Assembly (NCBI GenBank): GCA_903907885.1 | Contig: CAIVPY010000446.1 | Coordinates: 1 to 5,699 of the forward strand | Direction of reading: 5' to 3' | Origin: an uncultured Bacteroidota bacterium | GTDB lineage: Bacteria; Bacteroidota; Bacteroidia; UKL13-3 | DNA: 5,699 nucleotides | Shown here: positions 1 through 5,699 of the stretch, piece after piece | Layout: each line of letters opens with the position of its first letter | How positions within the stretch are numbered: position 1 is the first letter of the stretch | Made by a program: the position numbers and the translations under genes | Notes under the pieces: generated by a model | What the model was told of the DNA's origin: nothing | Databases searched by the model: none | The model's input: the letters and a program-made list of their open reading frames with translations, nothing else

Positions 1-42
1 AGTTCTGGTGAGTTCATTTGGATTGATACAAAAGGAAAGTAA
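1..42 (+). CDS. C-terminal end of an unidentified protein (partial)
   Basis: An open frame enters from the left edge and ends at TAA 40-42. It reads as 13 residues, SSGEFIWIDTKGK. The tail is hydrophilic and has no recognisable motif, so neither family nor function can be given. The next gene begins 99 bases downstream behind an AT-rich gap, so co-transcription with the sugar transporter is possible but not shown. The frame could also be chance, because only 13 codons are visible. Confidence 0.45.
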   Translation, partial: SSGEFIWIDTKGK

Positions 43-86
43 AGTATTTCAATTATGTTTTCGAAAAAATTTTGTCCAAAAGCAAA

Positions 87-114
87 TTTGATTATTTTGT
101 AACCTTTAATTTTT
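87..114 (+). promoter_or_regulatory. Weak candidate Bacteroidota promoter for the sugar transporter
   Basis: TTTG at 87-90 could be a -33 element. TAATTTTT at 107-114 matches the -7 consensus TAnnTTTG at 7 of 8 positions, with a 16-base spacer. It lies 27 bases before the transporter ATG. The region is so T-rich that partial matches are expected by chance, so this is only a suggestion. Confidence 0.25.
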
Positions 115-141
115 ATTATTTTTTTAATCAATCGTTTAATT

Positions 142-1569
142 ATGCAACAAAATAACAAATCGCAACTTTACACACTCATAACTGTGTTTTTCTTTTGGGG
201 CTTTGTAGCAGCAAGTAACGATATTTTGATACCCGTTTTCAGAAAAGCATTTGATTTAACTCAAAGTCAAAGTCAATTTGTTTCCATCGCTTTTTATATT
301 TCTTATACGGTAGGTTCCCTCATTTATATGGGAATTTCATTATTTATTGGAAAAGATTTGGTTAACAAAATTGGTTATAAAAACGGCTTGGCATTAGGAC
401 TTGTCATTTCGGCACTTGGAACGCTATTATTTTATCCTGCTGCTAATTCTGGTTCATATCCGCTTATGTTGGCTGGATTATTTACTGTTGGTTTAGGTTT
501 TTCATTGCAACAAACAGTTGCCAATCCTTTAGCCATTGCATTAGGACCAATTTCTACAGGTTCACAGAGATTAACATTAGCTGGTGGAATTAACAATCTT
601 GGAACTACAATTGGACCTTTAATTGTAAGTTTTGCCATTTTTGGTTCTTCTGCATCTGGCAATAACGATTTGAGTATTGAAAGTGTTAAAATACCATATT
701 TGATTTTAGGAATTGCATTTTTAATAGTTGCAGTTTTACTCAAATTTTCTTCATTACCTGAACACCCTAAATCAATTGAAGAATCAGATGTTGAAAATAA
801 ATCTGCAAGGAGTTCAGCTTTACAATACCCTCAATTGGTTTTAGGTATGATAGCTATTTTTTTATACGTAGGTGTTGAAGTCTCTACAGCTAGTAATTTA
901 CCTGCTTATATGGAAAGCAAATTAGGTTTTGCAATTGGTGATATAGCACCATATATTTCATTGTATTGGGCTAGTTTAATGATTGGTCGTTGGACTGGTG
1001 CAGTAGAAGCATTTACAGAAAATATAAGCACACAAAAAATTCTACGTTTCATTGCACCTTATATAGCTTTTGGTGTTTTTTTATTTGTAAATGCAGTTGC
1101 AAAACATGACTTAGCCCCTTTTTATGTTTATGGACTAATTATATTAGTATTAATTGCAGCAGATATTGCAAGCAAAGGAAATCCATCACGTATGTTATTT
1201 ATATTTTCAATTTTAGGGATATTAGCATTGTTTATAGGTATGACTTCAAGCGGCATGACTAGTGTCTATGCATTTACAAGTGTTGGTTTGTTTTGCAGCA
1301 CCTTATGGCCTTGTATATTTACTTTGGCCATAAGTGGCTTAGGAAAAAATACTAGTCAAGGAAGCAGCTTACTAATTATGATGATTATGGGTGGAGGAAT
1401 TATTAGTTGGTTGCAAGGTATTGTTTCAGAAAATATAGGTATCCAAAATAGTTATATTATTGGTACAATATGCTTTGCTTATCTTGCTTTTTTTGCTTTA
1501 AAGGCAAAAGCTATATTAAAAACTCAAGGTTTTGACGAAGACCATATGGAGGCTGCTAATAATCATTAA
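142..1569 (+). CDS. FucP/GluP-type MFS sugar transporter (sugar:H+ symporter family)
   Basis: This is a polytopic inner-membrane protein of 475 residues, most like the fucose/glucose/galactose/N-acetylglucosamine (FHS) branch of the major facilitator superfamily. Family-like stretches are FFFWGFVAASNDILIPVF at about 16-33, QTVANPLAIALG at 124-135, QRLTLAGGINNLGTTIGP at 142-159 and GSSLLIMMIMGGGIISWLQG at 407-426. Six hydrophobic segments lie before a polar loop (about 203-228) and about eight after it. The extra pair (about 300-344) sits between the family's usual helices 8 and 9, and helps explain why the protein is longer than E. coli FucP (438 residues). The ATG at 142 is the first in frame and puts helix 1 near residue 9. 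The expected role is proton-coupled uptake of a monosaccharide or amino sugar. The substrate cannot be assigned, since no sugar kinase, isomerase or glycoside hydrolase is visible nearby. Confidence 0.88.
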   Translation: MQQNNKSQLYTLITVFFFWGFVAASNDILIPVFRKAFDLTQSQSQFVSIAFYISYTVGSLIYMGISLFIGKDLVNKIGYKNGLALGLVISALGTLLFYPAANSGSYPLMLAGLFTVGLGFSLQQTVANPLAIALGPISTGSQRLTLAGGINNLGTTIGPLIVSFAIFGSSASGNNDLSIESVKIPYLILGIAFLIVAVLLKFSSLPEHPKSIEESDVENKSARSSALQYPQLVLGMIAIFLYVGVEVSTASNLPAYMESKLGFAIGDIAPYISLYWASLMIGRWTGAVEAFTENISTQKILRFIAPYIAFGVFLFVNAVAKHDLAPFYVYGLIILVLIAADIASKGNPSRMLFIFSILGILALFIGMTSSGMTSVYAFTSVGLFCSTLWPCIFTLAISGLGKNTSQGSSLLIMMIMGGGIISWLQGIVSENIGIQNSYIIGTICFAYLAFFALKAKAILKTQGFDEDHMEAANNH

Positions 1570-1645
1570 TTATTTATTTACAAAATATCATCTTTTTAGC
1601 TTAATATATAGAATTCAAATCATTTCATTTTCTTAAAATTTAATT

Positions 1646-3570
1646 ATGAAATATTCAATCAAACCTCTTAGATTAATAATTATTTTTGCTATCCCATTTC
1701 TAATTTCATGCCAACAAAATAAAAATAAAATGTCTGAACAAGTTCGAGTTATTCCTATGAAGGATTTCTTTCGCAATCCTGAAGTTGCCTATTTTTCACT
1801 TTCTCCCAATGGTGATAAAATCGCACTTACAAAACCCTATAAAAACAGAATGAATGTTTTTGTATCAATGCTTGGTAGCAACGATACTACTCAAGTTACC
1901 TTTATTGATGACCGTGATGTTCAAGGATATTTTTGGAAAACAAACAATAGAATTGTGTATGTAAGAGACAATGGGGGAAATGAAAATTTTCATCTATTTG
2001 CAGTTGATGATGATGGTAAAAACCAAAAAGATTTAACCCCTTTTAAAGATGTAAACGTAGAGATAGTAGATGATTTGGAAGAGAACGAAAACGAAGTGCT
2101 AATTGGCATGAATAAACGTGACCCTGAATTGTTTGATGTATATAGATTAAATATCAACACAGGCGAATTAAAAATGGAAGCCCAAAACCCTGGGGGAGTA
2201 ACAAATTGGGTTACCGACCATAATGGTACTATAAGATTAGCAGTTCAATCCGATGGAGTAAATACAAATTTACTTTACCGTGATAATAACAATGGGAATT
2301 TCAAATCTGTTTTAACCACAAGCTTTAAAGAGAGTGTTAGCCCTTTGTTTTTCACATTTGATAACAAATACATTTATGCGTCATCAAATTTGGGAAGAGA
2401 CAAAGCTGCAATAGTTAAATTTGATATTGCCAATGGAAAAGAAATGGAGGTACTATATCAAAATGATGAAGTGGATGTAGATGGACTTGAATACTCAAAG
2501 AAACGTAAAGTTTTAACAGCTATAAGCTACACCACTGATAAAGAGGAAACAAAATATTTAGACAAAACGTATGAGCAAATGTTTGACAAACTCAAACAAA
2601 AATTAAGCGATAAATATGAAATTATAATTACCAGCCACAACAAAAAAGAAGATAAATTTTTAGTACGCACCATGAGCGATAGATCTCTGGGAGCAAGTTA
2701 TTTTTATGATGTAAGCAAAGACGAATTAACTAAAATTGTTGATAGGGCACCATGGCTTCACGAAGACGAATTGTGTGAAATGAAACCAATTATTTATAAG
2801 TCTAAAGACGGTCTAACGATACATGGATACTTAACATTACCAAAGGGAATTGATACAAAAAATTTACCTGTTATAATAAATCCGCATGGAGGTCCTTGGG
2901 CAAGGGATGAATGGGGATGGAATCCTGAAGTACAATTCCTTGCCAACAGAGGTTATGCAGTTTTGCAGATGAACTTCAGAGGCTCTACCGGCTACGGAAG
3001 AAAATTTTGGGAAGCAAGTTTTAAGCAATGGGGTTTAACAATGCAACAGGATATTTCTGATGGGGTTGAATATTTAGTAAGGGAGGGAATTGCCGACCCT
3101 AAACGTGTTGCCATTTACGGTGCTAGTTATGCGGATATGCTACCCTATCTGGCATCACATCCACGCCCGATTTGTACGCTTGTGCAGTTGATTATGTGGG
3201 TGTGTCAAACTTATTTACTTTCATGGAAACCATACCACCCTATTGGAAACCATTTTTAAATATGATGTACGAAATGGTGGGAGATCCTAAGAAAGATTCA
3301 GCTTTGATGCGTGCGGCATCACCTGTATATTTCGTAGATAAAATTAAATGCCCATTATTTATTGCTCAAGGAGCAAACGACCCACGCGTAAATAAAGCAG
3401 AAAGTGACCAGGTTGTTGAAGCATTAAAAAAACGTGGAATTCAAGTGGAATATATGGTAAAAGATGATGAAGGGCATGGATTTGGTAACGAAGAAAATCA
3501 ATTTGATTTTTATGGTGCTATGGAGAAATTTTTAGCCAATCATTTAGGTGGCAGAGTTGAGGGTAGTTAA
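1646..3570 (+). pseudogene. Lipoprotein S9-family (prolyl-oligopeptidase-like) peptidase, broken by a -1 frameshift
   Basis: Residues 1-22 form a lipoprotein signal: charged N-terminus, hydrophobic run, then LISC with the lipid-carrying Cys at 22. This predicts an envelope-anchored protein. Residues about 40-380 look like the beta-propeller of S9 peptidases. From about 388 comes the alpha/beta-hydrolase domain, with HGGPWARD at 414-421 and GASY at 492-495, catalytic Ser494. The frame breaks right after this: the DNA reads TATGCGGATATG where the family's GASYGGY needs TATGGCGGATATG, so one G is missing beside 3131. As it stands the frame continues for 42 unrelated residues to a stop at 3257-3259. 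With one G restored it reads GASYGGYATLSGIT and runs to TAA 3568-3570. That gives 641 residues, the family's normal size, with catalytic Asp579 (GANDPRV) and His611 (DEGHGF). The rest is intact, so the break is recent or a sequencing error. Likely role: degrading short peptides in the envelope. Confidence 0.9.
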
Positions 3571-3635
3571 TAGCTATAATGAGAAATCGCTTTTACTTTT
3601 ATAACCTATTCAAGCCAATCAATATTAATTAAACT

Positions 3636-3643
3636 TACATTTG
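3636..3643 (+). promoter_or_regulatory. Candidate -7 promoter element (TACATTTG) for mnmE
   Basis: TACATTTG is an exact match to the Bacteroidota -7 consensus TAnnTTTG. It ends five bases before the mnmE ATG at 3649, so transcription would start at or very near the start codon and give a leaderless or almost leaderless message. No convincing -33 TTTG lies about 20 bases upstream. The 78-base gap after the peptidase gene holds no terminator-like hairpin that I can see, so read-through from upstream remains possible. Confidence 0.4.
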
Positions 3644-3648
3644 CGTAA

Positions 3649-5028
3649 ATGAGTTTATACTTAAAATCGGATTTAAATGATACCATCTGTGCCATTGCTA
3701 CTGCGGGTGGTGTTGGAGCTATAGGTGTGATTAGAATAAGCGGAAACAATGCCATCACTATAGTAAATGAAGTATATAAAGGTAAAAATCTTGAGCTACA
3801 AAAAACGCATACCGTTCATTTAGGAAAAATAATAGATGAAGGAACAATTGTGGATGAAGTATTAGCCACTATTTTCATATCACCCAAAAGTTATACAGGC
3901 GAAAATACGGTTGAGTTAAGCTGTCATGGCTCACCATTTATTCAACAAAAAATATTGCAATTGATGGTAAAAAAAGGAGCACGAATGGCAAAGTCAGGAG
4001 AGTTTACTTTACGTGCTTTTTTAAATAAAAAATTAGACTTAAGTCAAGCTGAAGCTGTGGCAGATTTAATTGCCAGTCATAGCGAAAGTAGTCACCAAAC
4101 GGCAATGAATCAAATGCGAGGAGGATTTAGTTTACAGATAACTTCACTCCGCGAGAGGCTAGTAAATTTCGCTTCACTCATTGAGCTTGAATTAGATTTT
4201 GGAGAGGAAGATGTGGAGTTTGCCAAACGCGATGATTTACAAAGAAGCGTTAGAGAGATTTTAACTGTTGTGACGGATTTGTCGGCTTCTTTTAAATATG
4301 GCAATGCCATCAAAAATGGTATTCCTACTGTGATAGTAGGGAAGCCCAATGCGGGTAAATCTACTTTGCTCAATGCCTTGGTGCATGAGGAACGAGCCAT
4401 TGTGAGTGATATTGCAGGTACCACACGTGATACCATTGAAGAGGCATTTGTAATTGATGGTATCACTTTTAGGTTGATAGACACTGCAGGCATCAGGGCT
4501 CATACCACTGATACCATTGAAAGCATTGGTATTGAGAGGACTTTTGAGAAAATTAATCAAGCCAGTATTATCATTTATTTGTTTGATGCTTCTACTACCA
4601 CTGAGGCCGAATTAGAGCAGGAGCTTAAGCTGTTTGAAACTAGCAAGGCCACTGTAATTGCGGTTGCCAATAAAGTGGATTTGTTGAAGGAAACACCCAA
4701 TACTTTGCAAATCCATAAAGATGTCATACAAATGTCATCCTTACAAAAAACTGGGTTAGATGCTTTAACTAAAAGATTGAAAAATCTGATTGACTCGGAT
4801 GAGATAAAAAGTGATGTGGTAGTAAGTAACTTAAGGCATTACGAGGCCTTGATGTTAACTGCCGAATCACTAACCAGTGTTTTGGAAAGTATGGAAATGC
4901 AACAAAGTGGTGAGCTATTAGCATTTGATATACGCAAAGCTATTTACCACCTAGGTGAAATTGTGGGTGAGATTACCACAGATGATTTGTTAACCAATAT
5001 ATTTTCGAAGTTCTGTATCGGAAAATAA
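3649..5028 (+). CDS. mnmE: tRNA uridine-5-carboxymethylaminomethyl(34) synthesis GTPase MnmE (TrmE/ThdF)
   Basis: MnmE works with MnmG to install the (carboxymethyl)aminomethyl group at C5 of wobble uridine 34 in certain tRNAs, using a folate one-carbon unit and GTP hydrolysis. It acts in the cytoplasm as a dimer. The 459-residue length is normal for the family. The N-terminal folate-binding domain (about 1-120) begins with DTICAIATAGGVGAIGVIRISG-like sequence. A helical domain follows and holds the inserted G domain: G1 GKPNAGKS at 231-238, G2 GTTRDT at 257-262, G3 DTAG at 278-281, G4 NKVD at 341-344, and probably a G5-like segment near 363-368. The last five residues are FCIGK, with the conserved Cys at 456. 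The ATG at 3649 puts the N-terminal motif in its usual place. No part is missing. Its 3' end borders a mobile-element-like region, and the gene's ending codons appear to serve as the integration target. Confidence 0.98.
   Translation: MSLYLKSDLNDTICAIATAGGVGAIGVIRISGNNAITIVNEVYKGKNLELQKTHTVHLGKIIDEGTIVDEVLATIFISPKSYTGENTVELSCHGSPFIQQKILQLMVKKGARMAKSGEFTLRAFLNKKLDLSQAEAVADLIASHSESSHQTAMNQMRGGFSLQITSLRERLVNFASLIELELDFGEEDVEFAKRDDLQRSVREILTVVTDLSASFKYGNAIKNGIPTVIVGKPNAGKSTLLNALVHEERAIVSDIAGTTRDTIEEAFVIDGITFRLIDTAGIRAHTTDTIESIGIERTFEKINQASIIIYLFDASTTTEAELEQELKLFETSKATVIAVANKVDLLKETPNTLQIHKDVIQMSSLQKTGLDALTKRLKNLIDSDEIKSDVVVSNLRHYEALMLTAESLTSVLESMEMQQSGELLAFDIRKAIYHLGEIVGEITTDDLLTNIFSKFCIGK
5011..5028 (+). 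other. Candidate attachment-site core at the 3' end of mnmE
   Basis: These 18 bases encode FCIGK and the stop codon. The mnmE (thdF/trmE) 3' end is the known chromosomal target of Salmonella genomic island 1. From memory its 18-bp attB is TTCTGTATCGGTAAGTAA, and the bases here differ from it at two positions. The amino-acid sequence explains much of that similarity. The argument for an att site therefore rests mainly on the integrase-type gene pair just downstream. A second copy at the far end of the element is expected but lies outside the window, so the exact core is inferred. Confidence 0.45.
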
Positions 5029-5029
5029 C

Positions 5030-5092
5030 TATCTTTCCTTTGTTTCATAAATGCTTGTTTTTATTGGGTTTAAGCTGATTTATCTTTCCTTT
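5030..5092 (+). repeat. 12-bp direct repeat TATCTTTCCTTT, two copies 51 bp apart
   Basis: TATCTTTCCTTT occurs at 5030-5041, starting two bases after the mnmE stop, and again at 5081-5092. The match extends to 16 bases with one mismatch (the next four bases are GTTT and ATTT). The second copy runs straight into the first ATTTGTTGCCCA motif. The pair could be a recombinase core-type or accessory site, or the trace of a small duplication at the element boundary. Confidence 0.6.
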
Positions 5093-5159
5093 ATTTGTTG
5101 CCCAACTCCACTTTTTTACCTATATTTGTTGCCTGATTGTTGCCCAGATTTGTTGCCCA
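5093..5159 (+). repeat. Cluster of four ATTTGTTGCC-type direct repeats
   Basis: Copies are ATTTGTTGCCCA at 5093-5104, ATTTGTTGCCTG at 5124-5135, ATTGTTGCCCA (one T shorter) at 5136-5146 and ATTTGTTGCCCA at 5148-5159. The last three are spaced 12 bases apart, close to a helical turn. Inverted copies of the core (GGCAACA) follow at 5167-5173 and 5228-5234. Short repeated motifs of this kind beside an integrase gene are typical of arm-type integrase or excisionase binding sites. Two copies overlap the predicted promoter, so an operator role is equally possible. Confidence 0.65.
5094..5128 (+). promoter_or_regulatory. Bacteroidota-type promoter for the HTH-integrase pair
   Basis: TATATTTG at 5121-5128 matches the -7 consensus TAnnTTTG exactly. 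TTTGTTG at 5094-5100 supplies the -33 element, with 20 bases between its final TTG and the -7 box, which fits the usual spacing. Transcription would start near 5133-5137 and leave a leader of about 100 bases before the ATG at 5237. Both promoter elements lie inside copies of the ATTTGTTGCC repeat, so a protein bound to those repeats would be expected to block the promoter. Confidence 0.5.
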
Positions 5160-5173
5160 CAAATCAGGCAACA
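5127..5173. repeat. 12-bp perfect inverted repeat (TGTTGCCTGATT / AATCAGGCAACA)
   Basis: Arms are at 5127-5138 and 5162-5173 and pair perfectly over 12 bases around a 23-base middle. The middle carries the remainder of one TTGTTGCC motif and another full copy. There is no T-run after the right arm, so it does not look like a terminator. It could be a paired recognition site for the integrase or HTH protein, or an RNA structure in the leader of the downstream message. Confidence 0.6.
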
Positions 5174-5187
5174 CTCGGGAGAGAACA

Positions 5188-5221
5188 TGCTACATACAGC
5201 TACAAGCTGCAACATGTAGCA
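5188..5221 (+). repeat. Two-part hairpin just upstream of the HTH gene
   Basis: The outer arms TGCTACAT (5188-5195) and ATGTAGCA (5214-5221) are perfectly complementary. Inside them CAGCT (5197-5201) pairs with AGCTG (5205-5209) around a three-base ACA loop. The two stems are separated by an uneven bulge of one base on the left and four on the right. The structure ends 15 bases before the ATG at 5237 and would lie in the leader RNA, where it could affect translation. As DNA it could be a protein-binding palindrome. Confidence 0.5.
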
Positions 5222-5236
5222 ACAACAGGCAACAAA

Positions 5237-5596
5237 ATGAGCAGCAACATTCGTCTACAAAAAACTTGTCAGCACTGCGGTAACCGGTTTACCGCCAAGA
5301 CTACTGTTACACAGTTTTGCTCAGATACCTGTGCCAAGAGAGCATACAAACAGCGGAAGCGGGATGAAAAAATTGAAGTGGCCATCAAGGAAGAAACCGA
5401 GAAAGCCATGTACAACCCTGCCATTTCTCAAAAGGAATTTCTAACCGTAGATGAAGCCTGCCAGTTAATCAACGCCAGCCGCTGGACCATTTACAGGCTC
5501 ATCGACAAAGGCGAACTCAAAGCAGGTAAGTTGGGCAGAAGCACCCGTATCCCACGAACCGCTATCAACGAACTATTCAAATTAACTGAAGCATGA
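5237..5596 (+). CDS. Cys4 zinc-finger plus excisionase-type helix-turn-helix protein
   Basis: This is a 119-residue cytoplasmic DNA-binding protein. Residues 11-32 carry C-x2-C-x13-C-x3-C, a compact zinc-finger pattern (CQHCG, then FCSDTC). A basic, probably helical linker follows at about 33-58. Residues 67-115 form an excisionase/MerR-type HTH domain (HTH_17-like), read from FLTVDEACQLI, then SRWTIYRLIDKGELKAGKLG, then an arginine-rich RSTRIPR and a final helix. Such proteins usually act as recombination directionality factors or small regulators beside an integrase. The frame is open back to 5051, but the ATG at 5237 is preferred. The upstream part would translate the repeat cluster and promoter into low-complexity sequence, and the domain begins just after 5237. 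The stop overlaps the next gene's start in ATGA, which indicates translational coupling. Whether it drives excision, represses its own promoter, or both is inference. Confidence 0.85.
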   Translation: MSSNIRLQKTCQHCGNRFTAKTTVTQFCSDTCAKRAYKQRKRDEKIEVAIKEETEKAMYNPAISQKEFLTVDEACQLINASRWTIYRLIDKGELKAGKLGRSTRIPRTAINELFKLTEA

Positions 5597-5699
5597 CAGT
5601 AACATTAAGACAACGCAAAAAGGGCGATAAAATCAGCCTGTATCTTGATTACTATGGTGATGGTAAAAGAGACTATGAGTATTTGCAATTATACATCAT
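5593..5699 (+). CDS. Tyrosine recombinase/integrase, N-terminal fragment (runs off window)
   Basis: The 35 visible residues begin MTVTLRQRKKGDKISLYLDY and continue with GDGKRDYEYLQLYI. This is the typical opening of the arm-DNA-binding domain of site-specific tyrosine recombinases on Bacteroidota mobile elements: an initial beta strand rich in R/K, then 'SLYLDYY.dGKR.yEyL.LYI'. Such enzymes run to about 400 residues, and the core-binding and catalytic (R..K..H-R..Y) domains must lie beyond 5699. The ATG at 5593 overlaps the stop of the HTH gene by four bases, so the two are one operon. The enzyme would integrate and excise the element at the mnmE 3' end. Family placement rests on the N-terminus alone. 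Confidence 0.75.
   Translation, partial: MTVTLRQRKKGDKISLYLDYYGDGKRDYEYLQLYI

Larger units (their letters stand above)
5029..5699 (+). mobile_element. Left end of an integrated element inserted at mnmE (partial)
   Basis: Immediately after the mnmE stop come about 200 bases of repeat-rich non-coding DNA, then a small zinc-finger/excisionase-type HTH gene and the start of a tyrosine recombinase, in an overlapping pair that reads away from mnmE. Repeats next to a recombination-directionality-type protein and an integrase are the usual arrangement at an att end of integrative elements and prophages. The target gene is kept intact to its last codon, as expected for integration at a gene's 3' end. 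The element type (ICE, island, prophage) cannot be told because cargo and the right end are not visible. The boundary could lie anywhere from about 5011 to 5093. Confidence 0.65.

Noticed and set aside
432..743. Minus-strand open frame inside the transporter gene
   Set aside because: Antisense shadow of a strong family-matching gene; no recognisable motif.
1570..1645. Terminator or promoter between transporter and peptidase genes
   Set aside because: The 76 bases are simply AT-rich; no clear hairpin with T-run and no TAnnTTTG was found.
3172..3570. A separate 132-residue gene starting at TTG 3172
   Set aside because: It is the C-terminal part of the S9 peptidase (catalytic Asp and His included). 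Adding one G near 3131 joins it smoothly to the upstream part.
3575..3580. TATAAT as a sigma-70 -10 box
   Set aside because: The likely host group uses TAnnTTTG, there is no matching -35, and such hexamers are common in AT-rich DNA.
4110..4560. Two minus-strand open frames inside mnmE
   Set aside because: They lie opposite the highly conserved GTPase domain and show no protein-like motifs.
5093..5159. CRISPR-like array
   Set aside because: Repeats are only about 10-12 bases with no spacers of regular length and no cas genes in view.
5051..5236. N-terminal extension of the HTH protein to a start at 5051
   Set aside because: It would translate the promoter and repeat cluster into Cys/Pro/Leu-rich low-complexity sequence. 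The ATG at 5237 directly precedes the zinc finger and gives a normal-sized protein.
5237..5699. Higher GC as proof of horizontal transfer
   Set aside because: Hand counts on sampled 60-base lines gave about 45-52% GC here and 43-47% in mnmE, so the step at the boundary is small. Only the transporter region is clearly lower (about 30% in one line).

Overview
The window looks like a chromosomal segment of a Bacteroidota bacterium. Four things point there: AT-rich intergenic DNA, starts without a clear Shine-Dalgarno sequence, matches to the Bacteroidota promoter element TAnnTTTG, and proteins that read like Bacteroidota family members (a FucP-type sugar transporter, a lipoprotein S9 peptidase, MnmE, and a tyrosine-integrase N-terminus of the type common on Bacteroidota mobile elements). 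Genus cannot be told from the sequence alone. Every supported gene is on the + strand.

Positions 1-3570 hold ordinary metabolic genes. The last 13 codons of an unidentified gene end at 42. A 475-residue MFS sugar transporter of the FucP/GluP type follows (142-1569). Next is a lipoprotein S9-family (prolyl-oligopeptidase-like) peptidase (1646-3570), which is split by a single-base deletion immediately after its catalytic serine. Adding one G near 3131 restores an unbroken 641-residue protein with a complete Ser-Asp-His triad. This is therefore either a very recent pseudogene or a sequencing/assembly error.

Positions 3649-5028 encode a complete MnmE (TrmE/ThdF), the tRNA wobble-uridine modification GTPase, ending in the conserved FCIGK.

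From 5029 to the window end the sequence looks like the left end of an integrated mobile element. A 208-bp non-coding stretch packed with short direct and inverted repeats leads into a 119-residue Cys4 zinc-finger plus excisionase-type HTH protein. That gene overlaps, by ATGA, the start of a tyrosine recombinase that runs off the window. The layout is mnmE 3' end, repeats, small HTH protein, integrase. It resembles site-specific integration at the 3' end of mnmE, the same gene end used by Salmonella genomic island 1 in thdF/trmE. The 18 bases at the mnmE end match the SGI1 attB, as I recall it, at 16 positions. The repeated motif ATTTGTTGCC overlaps a good Bacteroidota promoter for the HTH-integrase pair, which suggests arm-type recombinase sites that may also serve as operators. 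Cargo and the far end of the element lie outside the window.
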